Source: Myxococcus qinghaiensis
GTDB lineage: Bacteria > Myxococcota > Myxococcia > Myxococcales > Myxococcaceae
Length of the DNA: 64,000 nt
NCBI RefSeq assembly: GCF_024198215.1
Contig: NZ_JAKCFA010000017.1
Coordinates: 207,523 to 271,522, forward strand
Reading direction: 5' to 3'
Part shown: positions 8,892 through 17,724 of the stretch, in pieces
How positions within the stretch are numbered: position 1 is the stretch's first letter
Layout of the letters: every line of letters starts with the position of its first letter
The notes under the pieces: generated by a model
Told to the model about the DNA's origin: nothing
The model's input: the letters and a program-made list of their open reading frames with translations, nothing else
Database searches by the model: none
Position numbers and translations under genes: made by a program

Positions 8892-9407
8892 ATGAAAAGC
8901 CTCGCGACGACGATGTGGCTCTGCATGCTCGGACTGCTGTCCGCGTGTGCGTCCGTGTCTCCGGTGGAGCGTGCGGCCGCGCTGGAGGAGCAGAACCGCC
9001 AGCAGGCGCGGCTCCTCACCGAGGAGCTCTACAACCTGCGCAAGCTGGACCGCGTCGCGGAGCTGTTCTCCGAGGACTACGTGGACCACTCGCAGGGCGC
9101 GCCCACGAATGTCGTGGGCCCCGCCGCCGTGCGCCAGCAGGCCGAGGCGACGTTCCAGGCCTTCCCGGACCTGCGCTTCGACGTCCTCCACGTGGTGGCG
9201 GACGGAGACCTGGTGCTGGTGCACTGGAAGGCCCAGGGCACGGATGCGCAGCACCCGGACGAGGCGGGCAAGCCCCGTCAGCTCGCGCTCAATGGCCACT
9301 CGCTCTACCGGATGCGCGACGGCAAGGTGGTGGAGTCGTGGGACATCTCCGACCGCCTCGACCCGCTGCTGCAACGCGGTTACAAAATCGTCCCGCCCCG
9401 GCAGTGA
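8892..9407 (+). CDS. SnoaL-like (NTF2-fold) lipoprotein
   Basis: A 171-residue protein. Residues 1-19 form a lipoprotein signal with lipobox L-L-S-A-C. The mature part has the SnoaL-like/ester-cyclase pattern: E-L-Y-N-L-R-K-L-D-R-V-A-E-L-F-S-E-D-Y-V-D-H, then a strand-rich half with F-P-D-L-R-F-D-V and V-L-V-H-W-K-A-Q-G-T, and a late G-K-V-V-E-S-W-D. Such proteins have an NTF2-like cone fold; some are cyclases or hydratases and many have no known activity. The conserved H and D/W positions are present, but the substrate is unknown. A strong hairpin ends directly at its start codon. It is convergent with the gene at 9415. Confidence 0.8.
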   Translation: MKSLATTMWLCMLGLLSACASVSPVERAAALEEQNRQQARLLTEELYNLRKLDRVAELFSEDYVDHSQGAPTNVVGPAAVRQQAEATFQAFPDLRFDVLHVVADGDLVLVHWKAQGTDAQHPDEAGKPRQLALNGHSLYRMRDGKVVESWDISDRLDPLLQRGYKIVPPRQ

Positions 9408-9420
9408 CGCGGCGTCACTG
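9402..9420. terminator. 19-bp palindrome spanning both convergent stop codons
   Basis: CAGTGACGC and GCGTCACTG flank a single G. The plus-strand stop TGA (9405-9407) and the minus-strand stop (TCA on plus, 9415-9417) both lie inside. As RNA it can form a 7-bp stem with a 5-nt loop in either direction, a candidate bidirectional terminator. Confidence 0.5.
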
Positions 9421-10041
9421 GAGGACGGCGGGCGCCTGGAAGACCTCGCCGTCGCGGCCCTCCACGCGCAGGCTGGCCCCGTCGGACGGGCCCACCTTCA
9501 GCTCCACGCGCGGCTGACCCCGGCGGTCCACCAGCATCAGTCCCGGAGAGCCGTGCTCGTCCGCGCCCAGAATCGCGCGGGGCCGGCCATCCGCGTCCGC
9601 CAGCTCCAGTCGCGAGGAGCCGTCCACCTGGAGCCCCACCGCGAACAGGTCGATGCCGCCGGGCTTGGACAACGTCAGGCGCGGCGCTTCGTCCGAGTAC
9701 ACGGTGAGCTCGGCCAGGGACTCGCCCCCGGCCGTGGAGAAGCGCAGCCGGGGTGAGCCATCCACCGCCACGCCCAGCAAGGCGCGCGGACGCCCCAGGC
9801 CGTCATGCAGCACCAGCCCCGCGGCGCCCGAGTCATCCAGCCCCAGCGAGGCCCGACGCATTCCCTGGGCGTCGTTGAGCACCAGGCGCGAGGCCACCAG
9901 CTCTCCACCCAGCGTCGGCGCGGGCTTCAGCGCCGCGGTGCCCAGCCCCACCCCCGCCAGCGCGAGCGCCGCGAAGGTGAGTCCCTGCAACCGCCGACAG
10001 CGGCGCTCCAGTCGCTCCAGCCGCGCATCCACCGAATCCAT
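9415..10041 (-). CDS. Membrane-anchored protein with repeated beta units, unknown function
   Basis: A 208-residue protein that I do not recognise. The start ATG at 10041 has a good GGGAGG ribosome site eight bases upstream. Residues 1-20 are charged (R-L-E-R-L-E-R-R), residues 20-38 form one hydrophobic helix (T-F-A-A-L-A-L-A-G-V-G-L-G-T-A-A), and the rest repeats a 25-30-residue unit of the type D-x-x-G-x-x-R-A-x-L-G-x-x-x-D-G-S-P-x-L-x-L. At least five units can be seen. This suggests a beta-solenoid or sheet domain outside the membrane. It is convergent with the SnoaL-like gene and next to another envelope protein gene. Confidence 0.75.
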   Translation of the reverse strand: MDSVDARLERLERRCRRLQGLTFAALALAGVGLGTAALKPAPTLGGELVASRLVLNDAQGMRRASLGLDDSGAAGLVLHDGLGRPRALLGVAVDGSPRLRFSTAGGESLAELTVYSDEAPRLTLSKPGGIDLFAVGLQVDGSSRLELADADGRPRAILGADEHGSPGLMLVDRRGQPRVELKVGPSDGASLRVEGRDGEVFQAPAVLQ

Positions 10042-10124
10042 CTCGAGCCTCCCGCCAGGGCCAACGGCCCCTGGACCCCCACAGCCTAGCGGAAAAGGCT
10101 CGGATGGACCGGCCACCGGTGACG

Positions 10125-10886
10125 TCAGATGTCGACGTCGTTCGAGTTGGCGTTGACGTAGTCCCGCGTGTCGCGGTTGATGGGACGACCGCGGCCGAAG
10201 AGGAAGCCCAGCTTGAACTGGACGAAGCCTCCGTTGAAGCCCGCTCCCAGCTCCGACTCGGAGTCCGTGGTGTTGAACTCGCCAATGACAGGAATGGAGA
10301 CGCCGACCTCGGGCATCAGCCGGAAGCCCTCGGTGACCCGCAGCGCGTAGCCCACGGAGGCGCCCACGCTCAGCAGGTTCGCGGCCGCGCTGTCGGTGGA
10401 GCTGCCGCCCGAGATGCGCGTCGCGGACACCCGAGGCCCCAGCACCAGCTCCGACCCACCCGCCGTCTTGAAGCCCACCAGCAGGGGCACCGCCACGTTG
10501 ACATAGCTGCCCACCGCGTCGTCGTCGCTGCCCAGGAAGACACCCATCACCGAGGGCGCCAGGGAGATGGCCAGGTTCGGGTCATCGGGGCTGGTGAGCA
10601 GGAACTTCGACTGGAGCTCGGCCAGCGACGAGCCGAAGCGCACGCCCAGGTCCACGCGCTCCGTCACACCGAAGCGCGCCGCCAGGTCGATGTGTGGATA
10701 GTAGATGCCCCCCGAACCCGTCTCGCTGTCCCCGATGACAGCGGCGCCTCCGACACCCGGTTCAATGGCGAACTGGAACTTGCCTGCGCCCAGCGTGTCC
10801 GCCGTCTGCACATGACTCACCGAAACACAGCCGGTCCCCACAAAGCCCGCGCACAGCGCGACAGCCACCACGGCACGACGCATCAT
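10125..10886 (-). CDS. Outer-membrane beta-barrel-like lipoprotein, unknown function
   Basis: A 253-residue protein starting M-M-R-R-A-V-V-A-V-A, with lipobox G-T-G-C at residues 17-20. After the signal, alternating hydrophobic and polar strands with many glycines (for example Y-P-H-I-D-L-A-A-R-F-G-V-T-E-R-V-D-L-G-V-R-F) look like an eight-to-twelve-stranded outer-membrane barrel. The C-terminal part, G-F-V-Q-F-K-L-G-F-L-F-G, resembles a last barrel strand, but about 20 polar residues follow. The start at 10886 is chosen because the signal peptide begins there; the open frame extends 34 codons upstream without signal character. Function unknown. Confidence 0.75.
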   Translation of the reverse strand: MMRRAVVAVALCAGFVGTGCVSVSHVQTADTLGAGKFQFAIEPGVGGAAVIGDSETGSGGIYYPHIDLAARFGVTERVDLGVRFGSSLAELQSKFLLTSPDDPNLAISLAPSVMGVFLGSDDDAVGSYVNVAVPLLVGFKTAGGSELVLGPRVSATRISGGSSTDSAAANLLSVGASVGYALRVTEGFRLMPEVGVSIPVIGEFNTTDSESELGAGFNGGFVQFKLGFLFGRGRPINRDTRDYVNANSNDVDI

Positions 10887-11053
10887 CTGGATTTGCCCCA
10901 CGTCCAAACGCCCCCTCATTGGAACGTTGCGAGGGCTCCAGACGTTGGGGGGTTCTGAACATTCACTGGGAATATCCAATCCAGACACCTTTTCGTCACA
11001 ACCCGCGGCCCCCGGGGCTGACAGCGGGGTGTCGGCGACGCGAGAATGCGCGA

Positions 11054-11512
11054 ATGAGACAGCTCGACCAGGAGCGGTTGCTGGGAGCCTACCGGGCGAC
11101 GCGGTATGTCATTCGCCCGCATGGCTCCACGGAAGGCGTGGAGCAGGTGCTGCGAGTGGGACGGCTGCACCCCGCGCTCGACGCCGCCCTGGCGGCACGA
11201 GGACATCGGGAGTGGGCCTTCCTGACGGCCTGGAATCCGGGTTCCCGCCCTCGCGGCAAGGACGAGAACCAGCGCGCGCAGGAGCGGCTGGTGTCCCAGC
11301 TCATCGCGGGGGGCTGGGTGGTGGCGCCCGCCATCGGCGAGGCGGAGGACGGCAGCTGGTCCGAGCAGAGCCTCTTCGTCCCGGGCCTGCCCCGCGCGGA
11401 GGCGGAGCGCTTCGGTCGCGCGCACGGACAGGTGGCCATCCTGGTGGGGCGCACCGGCGGCCCCGCGGAGCTGCTGCCGTGCGGCAACGAAGCACCGCCG
11501 CCCGTTCCTTGA
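11054..11512 (+). CDS. DUF3293-like protein
   Basis: A 152-residue cytoplasmic protein. The string F-L-T-A-W-N-P-G-S-R, followed by N-Q-R-A-Q-E-R-L and a later W-S-E-Q-S-L-F-V-P-G-L, matches what I know of DUF3293 proteins (small, widespread, unknown function). ATG at 11054 fits the family start; frame upstream of it is AT-richer intergenic DNA. It is divergent from the barrel-like lipoprotein, with about 170 bp between them. No catalytic motif is visible. Confidence 0.75.
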   Translation: MRQLDQERLLGAYRATRYVIRPHGSTEGVEQVLRVGRLHPALDAALAARGHREWAFLTAWNPGSRPRGKDENQRAQERLVSQLIAGGWVVAPAIGEAEDGSWSEQSLFVPGLPRAEAERFGRAHGQVAILVGRTGGPAELLPCGNEAPPPVP

Positions 11513-11642
11513 AGCGGGGCGACAGTCGCGCCCCCCTGTCTAGACGAAGTCGGGGCGTGAGCTTCACCGTGTCGCCATGAACTCGAGCCATCGTCCACGA
11601 ACCAGGGTAGGTTCCGACTCCCTGCTCGTCGGAGTTCCATCG

Positions 11643-13610
11643 ATGCCTCAAGCCACACCGCGCTCGCCACCTACGGGAGCGCGCCCTAGCGTCTTCCTTC
11701 TCGCCGGAGCGTTTGTCACCGGCATGTTCCTCTTCGCCCATGGAGGCTGCGGAGGTGACGAGTGCCAGGACGCCGCCGACTGCCGCTTCGACAACAGCGC
11801 ACCGGCCGAGGGCAAGGAGTGGGTCTGCGAGGACAAGCGCTGCCAGCAGCACCCCGTCCAGCCGCCGCCCCCGGACGCTGGGACGACCGACGCGGGGACG
11901 ACCGACGCGGGGACGACCGACGCGGGGACAACCGACGCTGGGACGCGCGACGCTGGGACGACCGACGCGGGGACGCGCGACTCGGGGACGACCGACTCGG
12001 GTCCCACCACAGTGAGCGTGCAGGTGCTGGCGTTCAATGACTTCCACGGACAGCTCGAGGAACCCGGAGGTCAGATTCTGATGGGCGTGGCCCCCGACGG
12101 TGGGCCGGTGCGGGTGAACGCGGGCGGCGTGACGTACTTCGCCCGGCACATCGCGGCCCTGCGGGCCACCAATCCGAACACGGTGGTGGTGGCGGCGGGA
12201 GACCTCATCGGCGCCTCGCCGCTGGTGTCGGCGCTCTTCCACGACGAGCCCACCATCGAGGCGATGAATCTAATCGGCCTGGACCTGGTCGCGGTGGGCA
12301 ACCACGAGTTCGACGAGGGCAGCACGGAGCTGTTGCGCATGCAGTCGGGCGGCTGCCACCCGGTGGATGGCTGCCTGGACGGGGATGGCTTCCCGGGCGC
12401 GAAGTTCAAGTTCCTGGCGGCCAACGTGGCCACGGGCGTGGACCGCACGCTGTTCCCCCGCTACGACGTGCGCGAGTTCGAGGGCGTGAAGGTGGCCTTC
12501 ATCGGCATGACGTTGGAGGACACGCCGGAAATCGTCACGCCCACGGGCGTGGCGGGGCTCACCTTCAAGGACGAAGTGCAGACGGTGAACGCGCTGGTGC
12601 CAGAGCTGCGGCAGCAGGGCATCGAAGCCATCATCGTGGTGGTGCACCAGGGCGGCAATCCGAGCCCGAACGCGCTGGTGAACGAATGCAAGGGTTCGGG
12701 CGCGGACGGCCTCATCTCAGGTGCCATCGTTGGCATCGCCAAGGGCCTCAACGACGCGGTGGATGTCATCGTCAGCGGCCACACGCATCAAGCCTACAAC
12801 TGCGTCATCGATGGCAAGGTCGTCACGAGCGCCTCGTCGTTGGGGCGGCTCGTCACGGACATCGACCTGACGTTGAGCAAGGCGACGGGCGACGTCGTGG
12901 GGGCGCGAGCGAACAACGTCATCGTCACTCGCGACGTGCAGGAGGTCGGCGCGGTGAAGGAGCTGGTGACGAAGTACCAGGGGCTCGTCACGGCGCGGGC
13001 CAACCGGGTCATCGGCTGGGTGGCACAGGCGCTCAGATCGCAGTCGGATTCCGCGGGCCAGTCCACCCTGGGTTCAGTCATCGCGGACTCGCAGTTGGAG
13101 GCGACGAAGCCCGCGAACATGGGTGGGGCGCATGTGGCCTTCATGAACCCGGGCGGCCTGCGCGCGGACATCGCCCAGGGCGAGGTCACCTACGGCGAGG
13201 CCTTCGCCACACAGCCGTTCGGCAACAGCCTGGTCACCCTGACGCTGACGGGCGCGCAAATCGAGCAACTGCTGGAGTGGCAGTGGCGGCCGTCGGGAGC
13301 CACCCTCATGCTGTTGCCGTCGGCGGGCTTCACCTATGCGTTCAGCGCGTCGGCGCCCATCGGAAACCGCGTCAACCCGGCGTCCATCCGGATCAACGGC
13401 GTGACGGTGGACCCGGCGGCGAACTACCGCGTCACCGCGAACAACTACCTCGCGAGTGGGGGTGATGGCTTCGAGCTGCTCGCCGAGGGGACGAACCGGC
13501 TGGGTGGCGACCTGGACAGCGACGCGATGGAGGCCTACCTGAAGGCGCACAGCAGCGCGGCGAGCCCCTTGCCCGCCCCCGCGCTCAATCGCGTCACCGT
13601 GCTGCCGTAG
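11643..13610 (+). CDS. 5'-nucleotidase/UshA-type metallophosphoesterase, lipoprotein
   Basis: A 655-residue exported enzyme. The N-terminus has a hydrophobic segment and an H-G-G-C lipobox near residue 38. A short cysteine-containing part is followed by a linker of D-A-G-T-T repeats. The metallophosphoesterase domain starts at F-N-D-F-H-G-Q, with A-A-G-D-L-I-G-A-S-P, V-G-N-H-E-F-D and V-S-G-H-T-H-Q as metal-binding and catalytic blocks. The C-terminal 5'-nucleotidase domain has N-P-G-G-L-R-A-D-I, G-E-V-T-Y-G-E-A-F and the substrate-clamp segment N-Y-L-A-S-G-G-D-G-F. It should hydrolyse nucleoside monophosphates or related phosphoesters outside the cell, for phosphate or nucleoside scavenging. 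ATG 11643 gives the most compact signal; a start at 11577 would add 22 residues. Confidence 0.9.
   Translation: MPQATPRSPPTGARPSVFLLAGAFVTGMFLFAHGGCGGDECQDAADCRFDNSAPAEGKEWVCEDKRCQQHPVQPPPPDAGTTDAGTTDAGTTDAGTTDAGTRDAGTTDAGTRDSGTTDSGPTTVSVQVLAFNDFHGQLEEPGGQILMGVAPDGGPVRVNAGGVTYFARHIAALRATNPNTVVVAAGDLIGASPLVSALFHDEPTIEAMNLIGLDLVAVGNHEFDEGSTELLRMQSGGCHPVDGCLDGDGFPGAKFKFLAANVATGVDRTLFPRYDVREFEGVKVAFIGMTLEDTPEIVTPTGVAGLTFKDEVQTVNALVPELRQQGIEAIIVVVHQGGNPSPNALVNECKGSGADGLISGAIVGIAKGLNDAVDVIVSGHTHQAYNCVIDGKVVTSASSLGRLVTDIDLTLSKATGDVVGARANNVIVTRDVQEVGAVKELVTKYQGLVTARANRVIGWVAQALRSQSDSAGQSTLGSVIADSQLEATKPANMGGAHVAFMNPGGLRADIAQGEVTYGEAFATQPFGNSLVTLTLTGAQIEQLLEWQWRPSGATLMLLPSAGFTYAFSASAPIGNRVNPASIRINGVTVDPAANYRVTANNYLASGGDGFELLAEGTNRLGGDLDSDAMEAYLKAHSSAASPLPAPALNRVTVLP
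11874..12002 (+). repeat. 15-bp tandem repeats coding Asp-Ala-Gly-Thr-Thr
   Basis: Nine 15-bp units code four D-A-G-T-T, then D-A-G-T-R, D-A-G-T-T, D-A-G-T-R, D-S-G-T-T and D-S-G. They form the flexible linker between the lipid anchor region and the phosphoesterase domain. The near-identity of the first units indicates recent slippage, so copy number probably varies between strains. Confidence 0.9.
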
Positions 13611-13628
13611 CGGCGGCCTCCGGCTGTG

Positions 13629-14051
13629 TCAGGGGATGGGTCCGCGCCCCTGACCGCCGGCGGGCACATCCTCGCCCTGGCCGGGGACGTTCTCAGGAGT
13701 CGTGGTGGAGCCCGGGAGGATTTCAATCTCCTGGGCGCGCGTCACCCTGCGGGCAATCTCGTCGAACTCCAGCTCCACGCCCCGGCCAGGCTTGTCCTTC
13801 AAGCCGAAGCGGATGCGCCAGAGGTTGGGGCGGATCTCCACGGCCTCGCCGGCCTGGGCCAGGACGAAGCTGTTGTTGCGGGCGTATTCCTCACCAGCCT
13901 GGATGACGTCGCGCTCGCCCAGCTCCGCCTGCACGGAGGCCGAGGAGGGGGGAACGGGCGGGCGACCAGTGGGCCCCGCGCAACCCGCTCCAACCAGGAG
14001 GGCGGAGGGCAGCAGGAGGCGACGGAGGGTGCGCGAGCGAGGCCAGGACAT
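13629..14051 (-). CDS. Small lipoprotein, unknown function
   Basis: A 140-residue protein that I do not recognise. Residues 1-24 are a lipoprotein signal with R-R-L-L-L-P-S-A-L-L and lipobox V-G-A-G-C. The mature part has a Pro-rich stretch, then a compact domain (V-I-Q-A-G-E-E-Y-A-R-N-N-S-F-V-L through R-I-R-F-G-L, ending E-F-D-E-I-A-R-R-V) and a Gly/Pro-rich tail. ATG 14051 is chosen over 14081 because it starts the signal peptide. It is convergent with the nucleotidase gene, 18 bp away. Confidence 0.65.
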   Translation of the reverse strand: MSWPRSRTLRRLLLPSALLVGAGCAGPTGRPPVPPSSASVQAELGERDVIQAGEEYARNNSFVLAQAGEAVEIRPNLWRIRFGLKDKPGRGVELEFDEIARRVTRAQEIEILPGSTTTPENVPGQGEDVPAGGQGRGPIP

Positions 14052-14243
14052 GTGTCCAAGTTTGGGCATCGGCCATGCCACCCGCAGCCGAGAGGCCGGG
14101 CACGGCGGCGCGCGGAATTCGCGCCTGCTCGGTGCACCAGCTTGGGACTTGCGCGCGGCGGGTGGCGGGAATCAACGGGCGGGCTCGAAGTGCCCACCCG
14201 GCCCCCGCTCCGCCATGAGAGCGGGGGGAGGTGCGACGCGCTG

Positions 14244-14858
<615 letters not shown>

Positions 14859-14949
14859 GGCTCCCCTACCCTAATCGTCCTGTCGCGCTCGCGCCCGCTC
14901 GTTCTTGCCCCAGCGTGCGCTGGCCCACGGTTGGGACGGGGGAAGGCCC

Positions 14950-14978
14950 CCCGGATGCCCCTCGGTGGGGCGTCCGGG
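14950..14978 (-). terminator. Strong hairpin downstream of fumC
   Basis: CCCGGATGCCCC pairs with GGGGCGTCCGGG (12 bp with one U-G wobble) around the loop TCGGT. It lies 22 bp after the fumC stop on the minus strand, before clpP. No clear T-tract, as usual for GC-rich genomes. Confidence 0.6.
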
Positions 14979-15000
14979 CGGGGTGTAGGACAGGGGGTGC

Positions 15001-16395
15001 CTACAGGCCGGTCATCTTCTCCGGGCGGACCCACTGGTCGAACTGCTCGGAGGTGAGCAGGCCCAGCGCCACGGCGACCTCCTTGAGCGTCTTGCCCTCC
15101 TTGTGGGCCAGCTTCGCGATTTTCGCCGCGTTGTCGTAGCCGATGTGGGGGTTGAGGGCGGTGACGAGCATGAGGCTGCGCTCCAGGTTCTCCTGGATGC
15201 GGGCGCGGTTGGGTTCGATGCCGACGGCGCAGTTGAGCCGGAAGCTGCGCATGCCGTCCGCGAGGAGGCGGCAGCTCTGCAGGAGGTTGTGGATGATGAG
15301 GGGCTTGAAGACGTTGAGCTCGAAGTTGCCGGAGGCTCCGCCGATGGAGACGGCGACGTCGTTGCCCATGACCTGGGCGCAGAGCATGGTGAGGGCCTCG
15401 CTCTGGGTGGGGTTCACCTTGCCCGGCATGATGGAGCTGCCGGGCTCGTTCTCGGGGATGGTGATTTCGCCCAGGCCGGAGCGGGGGCCGGAGGACAGCC
15501 AGCGGATGTCGTTGGCGACCTTGAAGAGCACGGCGGCCAGGCCCTTGAGGGCGCCGTGGGCCTGGACGAGCGCGTCGTTGGCGGCCAGCGCCTCGAACTT
15601 GTTGGGGGCGGTGACGAAGCCAAGGCCGGTGAGGCGGGCAATCTCCTTCGCGACGCGCTCGGCATAGCCCTTGGGAGCATTGAGGCCGGTGCCGACGGCG
15701 GTGCCGCCCAGCGCGAGCTCATGCAGGTGCGGAAGCGTCCGCTCCAGGTGGGAGCGCGCCAGGTCCAGCTGCGCGACATAGCCGCTCAGCTCCTGGCCCA
15801 GGGTGAGGGGCGTGGCGTCCTGGAGGTGGGTGCGGCCAATCTTCACCACGTCCATGAAGGCGCGGGACTTGTCGGCGAGGACGTCGCGCAGGGCCTTCAC
15901 CTCGGGGATGACGTGCTCGACGAGGGCGGTGGCGGCGGCCACGCTCATGGCGGTGGGGAAGACGTCGTTGGAGCTCTGCCCCTTGTTGACGTCGTCGTTG
16001 GCGTGGACCTTGCGGCCTTCGCCGCGCTCTCCGCCGAGCAGCTCCGAGGCGCGATTGGCGAGCACCTCGTTGGTGTTCATGTTCGTCTGGGTGCCGCTGC
16101 CGGTCTGCCAGACGGACAGGGGGAACTCGGCGTCGTGCTTGCCGGCGAGGACTTCATCGGCGGCGCGGACGATGGCGTCGCCCTTCTCGCGAGGCAGGCT
16201 GCCGTTCTCCACGTTGACGAGGGCCGCGGCCTTCTTGACGAGGACGAGCGCGCGGATGAGGCCGGGGGGCATGCGCTCGGTGGAGATGGCGAAGTTCTGG
16301 AGGCTGCGCTGGGTCTGCGCGCCCCAGAGGCGGTCGGCGGGGACTTCGATGGGGCCGAAGGTGTCCTTCTCGATGCGAACGTTCTGGGTGCTCAC
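15001..16395 (-). CDS. fumC: Fumarate hydratase class II
   Basis: A 464-residue fumarase of the aspartase/fumarase superfamily, which interconverts fumarate and L-malate in the TCA cycle without an iron-sulfur cluster. The signature G-S-S-I-M-P-G-K-V-N-P is present, as are S-V-W-Q-T-G-S-G-T-Q-T-N-M-N-x-N-E, the K-G-Q-S-S-N-D-V-F-P segment and G-R-T-H-L-Q-D-A. I choose the GTG at 16395 (V-S-T-Q-N-V-R-I-E), eight bases after AGGAG; a longer open frame to 16458 adds residues not seen in the family. A terminator-like hairpin follows. Confidence 0.94.
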   Translation of the reverse strand: MSTQNVRIEKDTFGPIEVPADRLWGAQTQRSLQNFAISTERMPPGLIRALVLVKKAAALVNVENGSLPREKGDAIVRAADEVLAGKHDAEFPLSVWQTGSGTQTNMNTNEVLANRASELLGGERGEGRKVHANDDVNKGQSSNDVFPTAMSVAAATALVEHVIPEVKALRDVLADKSRAFMDVVKIGRTHLQDATPLTLGQELSGYVAQLDLARSHLERTLPHLHELALGGTAVGTGLNAPKGYAERVAKEIARLTGLGFVTAPNKFEALAANDALVQAHGALKGLAAVLFKVANDIRWLSSGPRSGLGEITIPENEPGSSIMPGKVNPTQSEALTMLCAQVMGNDVAVSIGGASGNFELNVFKPLIIHNLLQSCRLLADGMRSFRLNCAVGIEPNRARIQENLERSLMLVTALNPHIGYDNAAKIAKLAHKEGKTLKEVAVALGLLTSEQFDQWVRPEKMTGL

Positions 16396-16500
16396 GCGCG
16401 GGGCTCCTGGTGGAAAGTGTCCGTGAGCCCACGAATAACAGGCCGGAGCCCTCTGCACCTGGAAGGAGCGAGGACCGTCGGTCCGTGAGCAGTCCGGGAG

Positions 16501-16845
16501 TCAGCCGTGAACCCGCCGGCTGTCGTCGGGAGCCTGCTCGCGCGAGTGAGGTCCATAGTCGCGAACGACGGTGGCCACACGAAGGCGGTAGTCGGCGAAG
16601 ACGGAGTCCCGGCCCCGGCTCTGGGCGGCGCGGTGTGCCTCCAGCTCACGCCATTGCTGGACGGCGGCCTCGTCGCGCCAGAACGACAAGGAGAGCAGCC
16701 GATCCGGAGAGGACAGGCTCTGGAACCGCTCGATGGAGATGAAGCCCTCGATGCGAGCCAGCAGGGGACGGAGCTCGGCGGCCAGGTCCAGGTACTCGCG
16801 CTGTCCATCCGCGTTGAGCCGGGCCTCGAAGATGACGGCGATCAT
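16501..16845 (-). CDS. ABM-fold (antibiotic biosynthesis monooxygenase-like) protein
   Basis: A 114-residue protein with the dimeric alpha-beta-barrel (ABM) pattern: M-I-A-V-I-F-E-A-R, a helix Y-L-D-L-A-A-E-L-R, then G-F-I-S-I-E-R-F-Q, L-L-S-L-S-F-W-R-D-E-A-A-V-Q-Q-W and a C-terminal strand Y-R-L-R-V-A-T-V-V-R-D-Y. Members include cofactor-free quinol monooxygenases, heme oxygenases and proteins of unknown role. H-R-A-A-Q-S-R-G-R near residue 75 is the usual ABM turn. An 18-bp perfect-arm palindrome lies about 80 bp upstream, so it is probably controlled by a repressor encoded elsewhere. Confidence 0.82.
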   Translation of the reverse strand: MIAVIFEARLNADGQREYLDLAAELRPLLARIEGFISIERFQSLSSPDRLLSLSFWRDEAAVQQWRELEAHRAAQSRGRDSVFADYRLRVATVVRDYGPHSREQAPDDSRRVHG

Positions 16846-16926
16846 TCCGGAGTCCTCAAGCCGCCGTGCACACCGGGATGGAGTGCGAGGCGGTGAGGCG
16901 CTTCTACGGGTCGCCGAGGACGAACG

Positions 16927-16944
16927 TTTCGGTGCTCACCGAAA
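16927..16944. promoter_or_regulatory. 18-bp operator-like palindrome
   Basis: TTTCGGTG and CACCGAAA flank CT. It lies 82 bp upstream of the ABM gene start (16845, minus strand), in the expected promoter area. Size and symmetry resemble a TetR-type operator; the regulator is not adjacent. Confidence 0.5.
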
Positions 16945-17007
16945 TGAGCGAGACGGTGTGCACGCAGGCCGCGTGACGCAAGGGAGCGGGACGGCCGGCG
17001 TGGGGGG

Positions 17008-17025
17008 CCCCGTCCGCTGACGGGG
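17008..17025 (-). terminator. Hairpin downstream of the PspC-domain gene
   Basis: CCCCGTC and GACGGGG form a 7-bp stem with loop CGCT, about 70 bp beyond the PspC-gene stop on the minus strand. No T-tract. Confidence 0.4.
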
Positions 17026-17096
17026 GGACCCGCGCCGAGCCGAGGGGCCCGCGAGCCGTGCCCACCGTGTCCGCGCCGCCACCGTGGTCCCGTGCC

Positions 17097-17450
17097 TCAG
17101 ACCCGGCGCTCCATGCGAGGAGCATCAGAGGACTGCCCGAGTCCCGACAGCCACTCCATCGAGCGCTGCAAGGGAGCCCGGCCCACGGGGGACGAAGGAG
17201 TGAAGCCCCAGAGCAGCAGATAGACGAGGGGCAGCGTGCCGCCGGAGAACAAGGTGGCGACGACGAGCGCCACGCGGATCCACGCCACGTCGATGCCCAG
17301 CTCGCGAGCCAGCATCGCGCACACGCCCGTCAACGCCCGCCCTTCCACGCCCCGGTGAAGCCGCTCCGCCCGCGTCCCACAGCGAGGGCACTTCGCGGCC
17401 TCCGCCCTCATCTCCTCCGCGCATCCCGAGCACCGCTTCATCGCGTCCAT
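17097..17450 (-). CDS. Zinc-ribbon PspC-domain membrane protein
   Basis: A 117-residue protein. Residues 5-22 form a zinc ribbon (C-S-G-C, 12 residues, C-P-R-C). Then R-A-L-T-G-V-C-A-M-L-A-R-E-L-G-I-D-V-A-W-I-R-V matches the PspC domain (P-F04024 type), followed by one transmembrane helix (V-V-A-T-L-F-S-G-G-T-L-P-L-V-Y-L-L-L-W). PspC proteins sense or respond to inner-membrane stress, often with PspA. No pspA is nearby. The start ATG 17450 has GGGAGG upstream. The opposite-facing aceB starts 274 bp away. Confidence 0.85.
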   Translation of the reverse strand: MDAMKRCSGCAEEMRAEAAKCPRCGTRAERLHRGVEGRALTGVCAMLARELGIDVAWIRVALVVATLFSGGTLPLVYLLLWGFTPSSPVGRAPLQRSMEWLSGLGQSSDAPRMERRV

Positions 17451-17606
17451 GTCCTGCCTCCCCAGAGCGGGCAACCCCTTGGCGCCAGGCGCCCGCATCC
17501 CTACCTACGCAATCTGGCGTCGCTGATTGCCTGCCGCCCGGCCGTCGCCCCCTCCCCTCCAAACCCGCGCCACGTCTGTTGATTTACAGATTTAATCCGG
17601 CGGGTG

Positions 17607-17636
17607 TTGACAGCATTACAGCCGAGCAGGCACAAA
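17607..17636 (+). promoter_or_regulatory. Possible aceBA promoter
   Basis: A consensus -35 hexamer TTGACA (17607-17612) is followed after 18 bp by CACAAA, a poor -10. The surroundings are AT-rich against the genome. The -10 is weak, so an activator or another sigma factor may be needed. Confidence 0.25.
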
Positions 17637-17724
17637 TTGACCGACACTTCCCTTCCTCCCTCGGAAGATCCATTTTCCGACCCGTTGAAGGTGATTTACA
17701 ACGCAGCATGCCAAGGAGTTTTTG

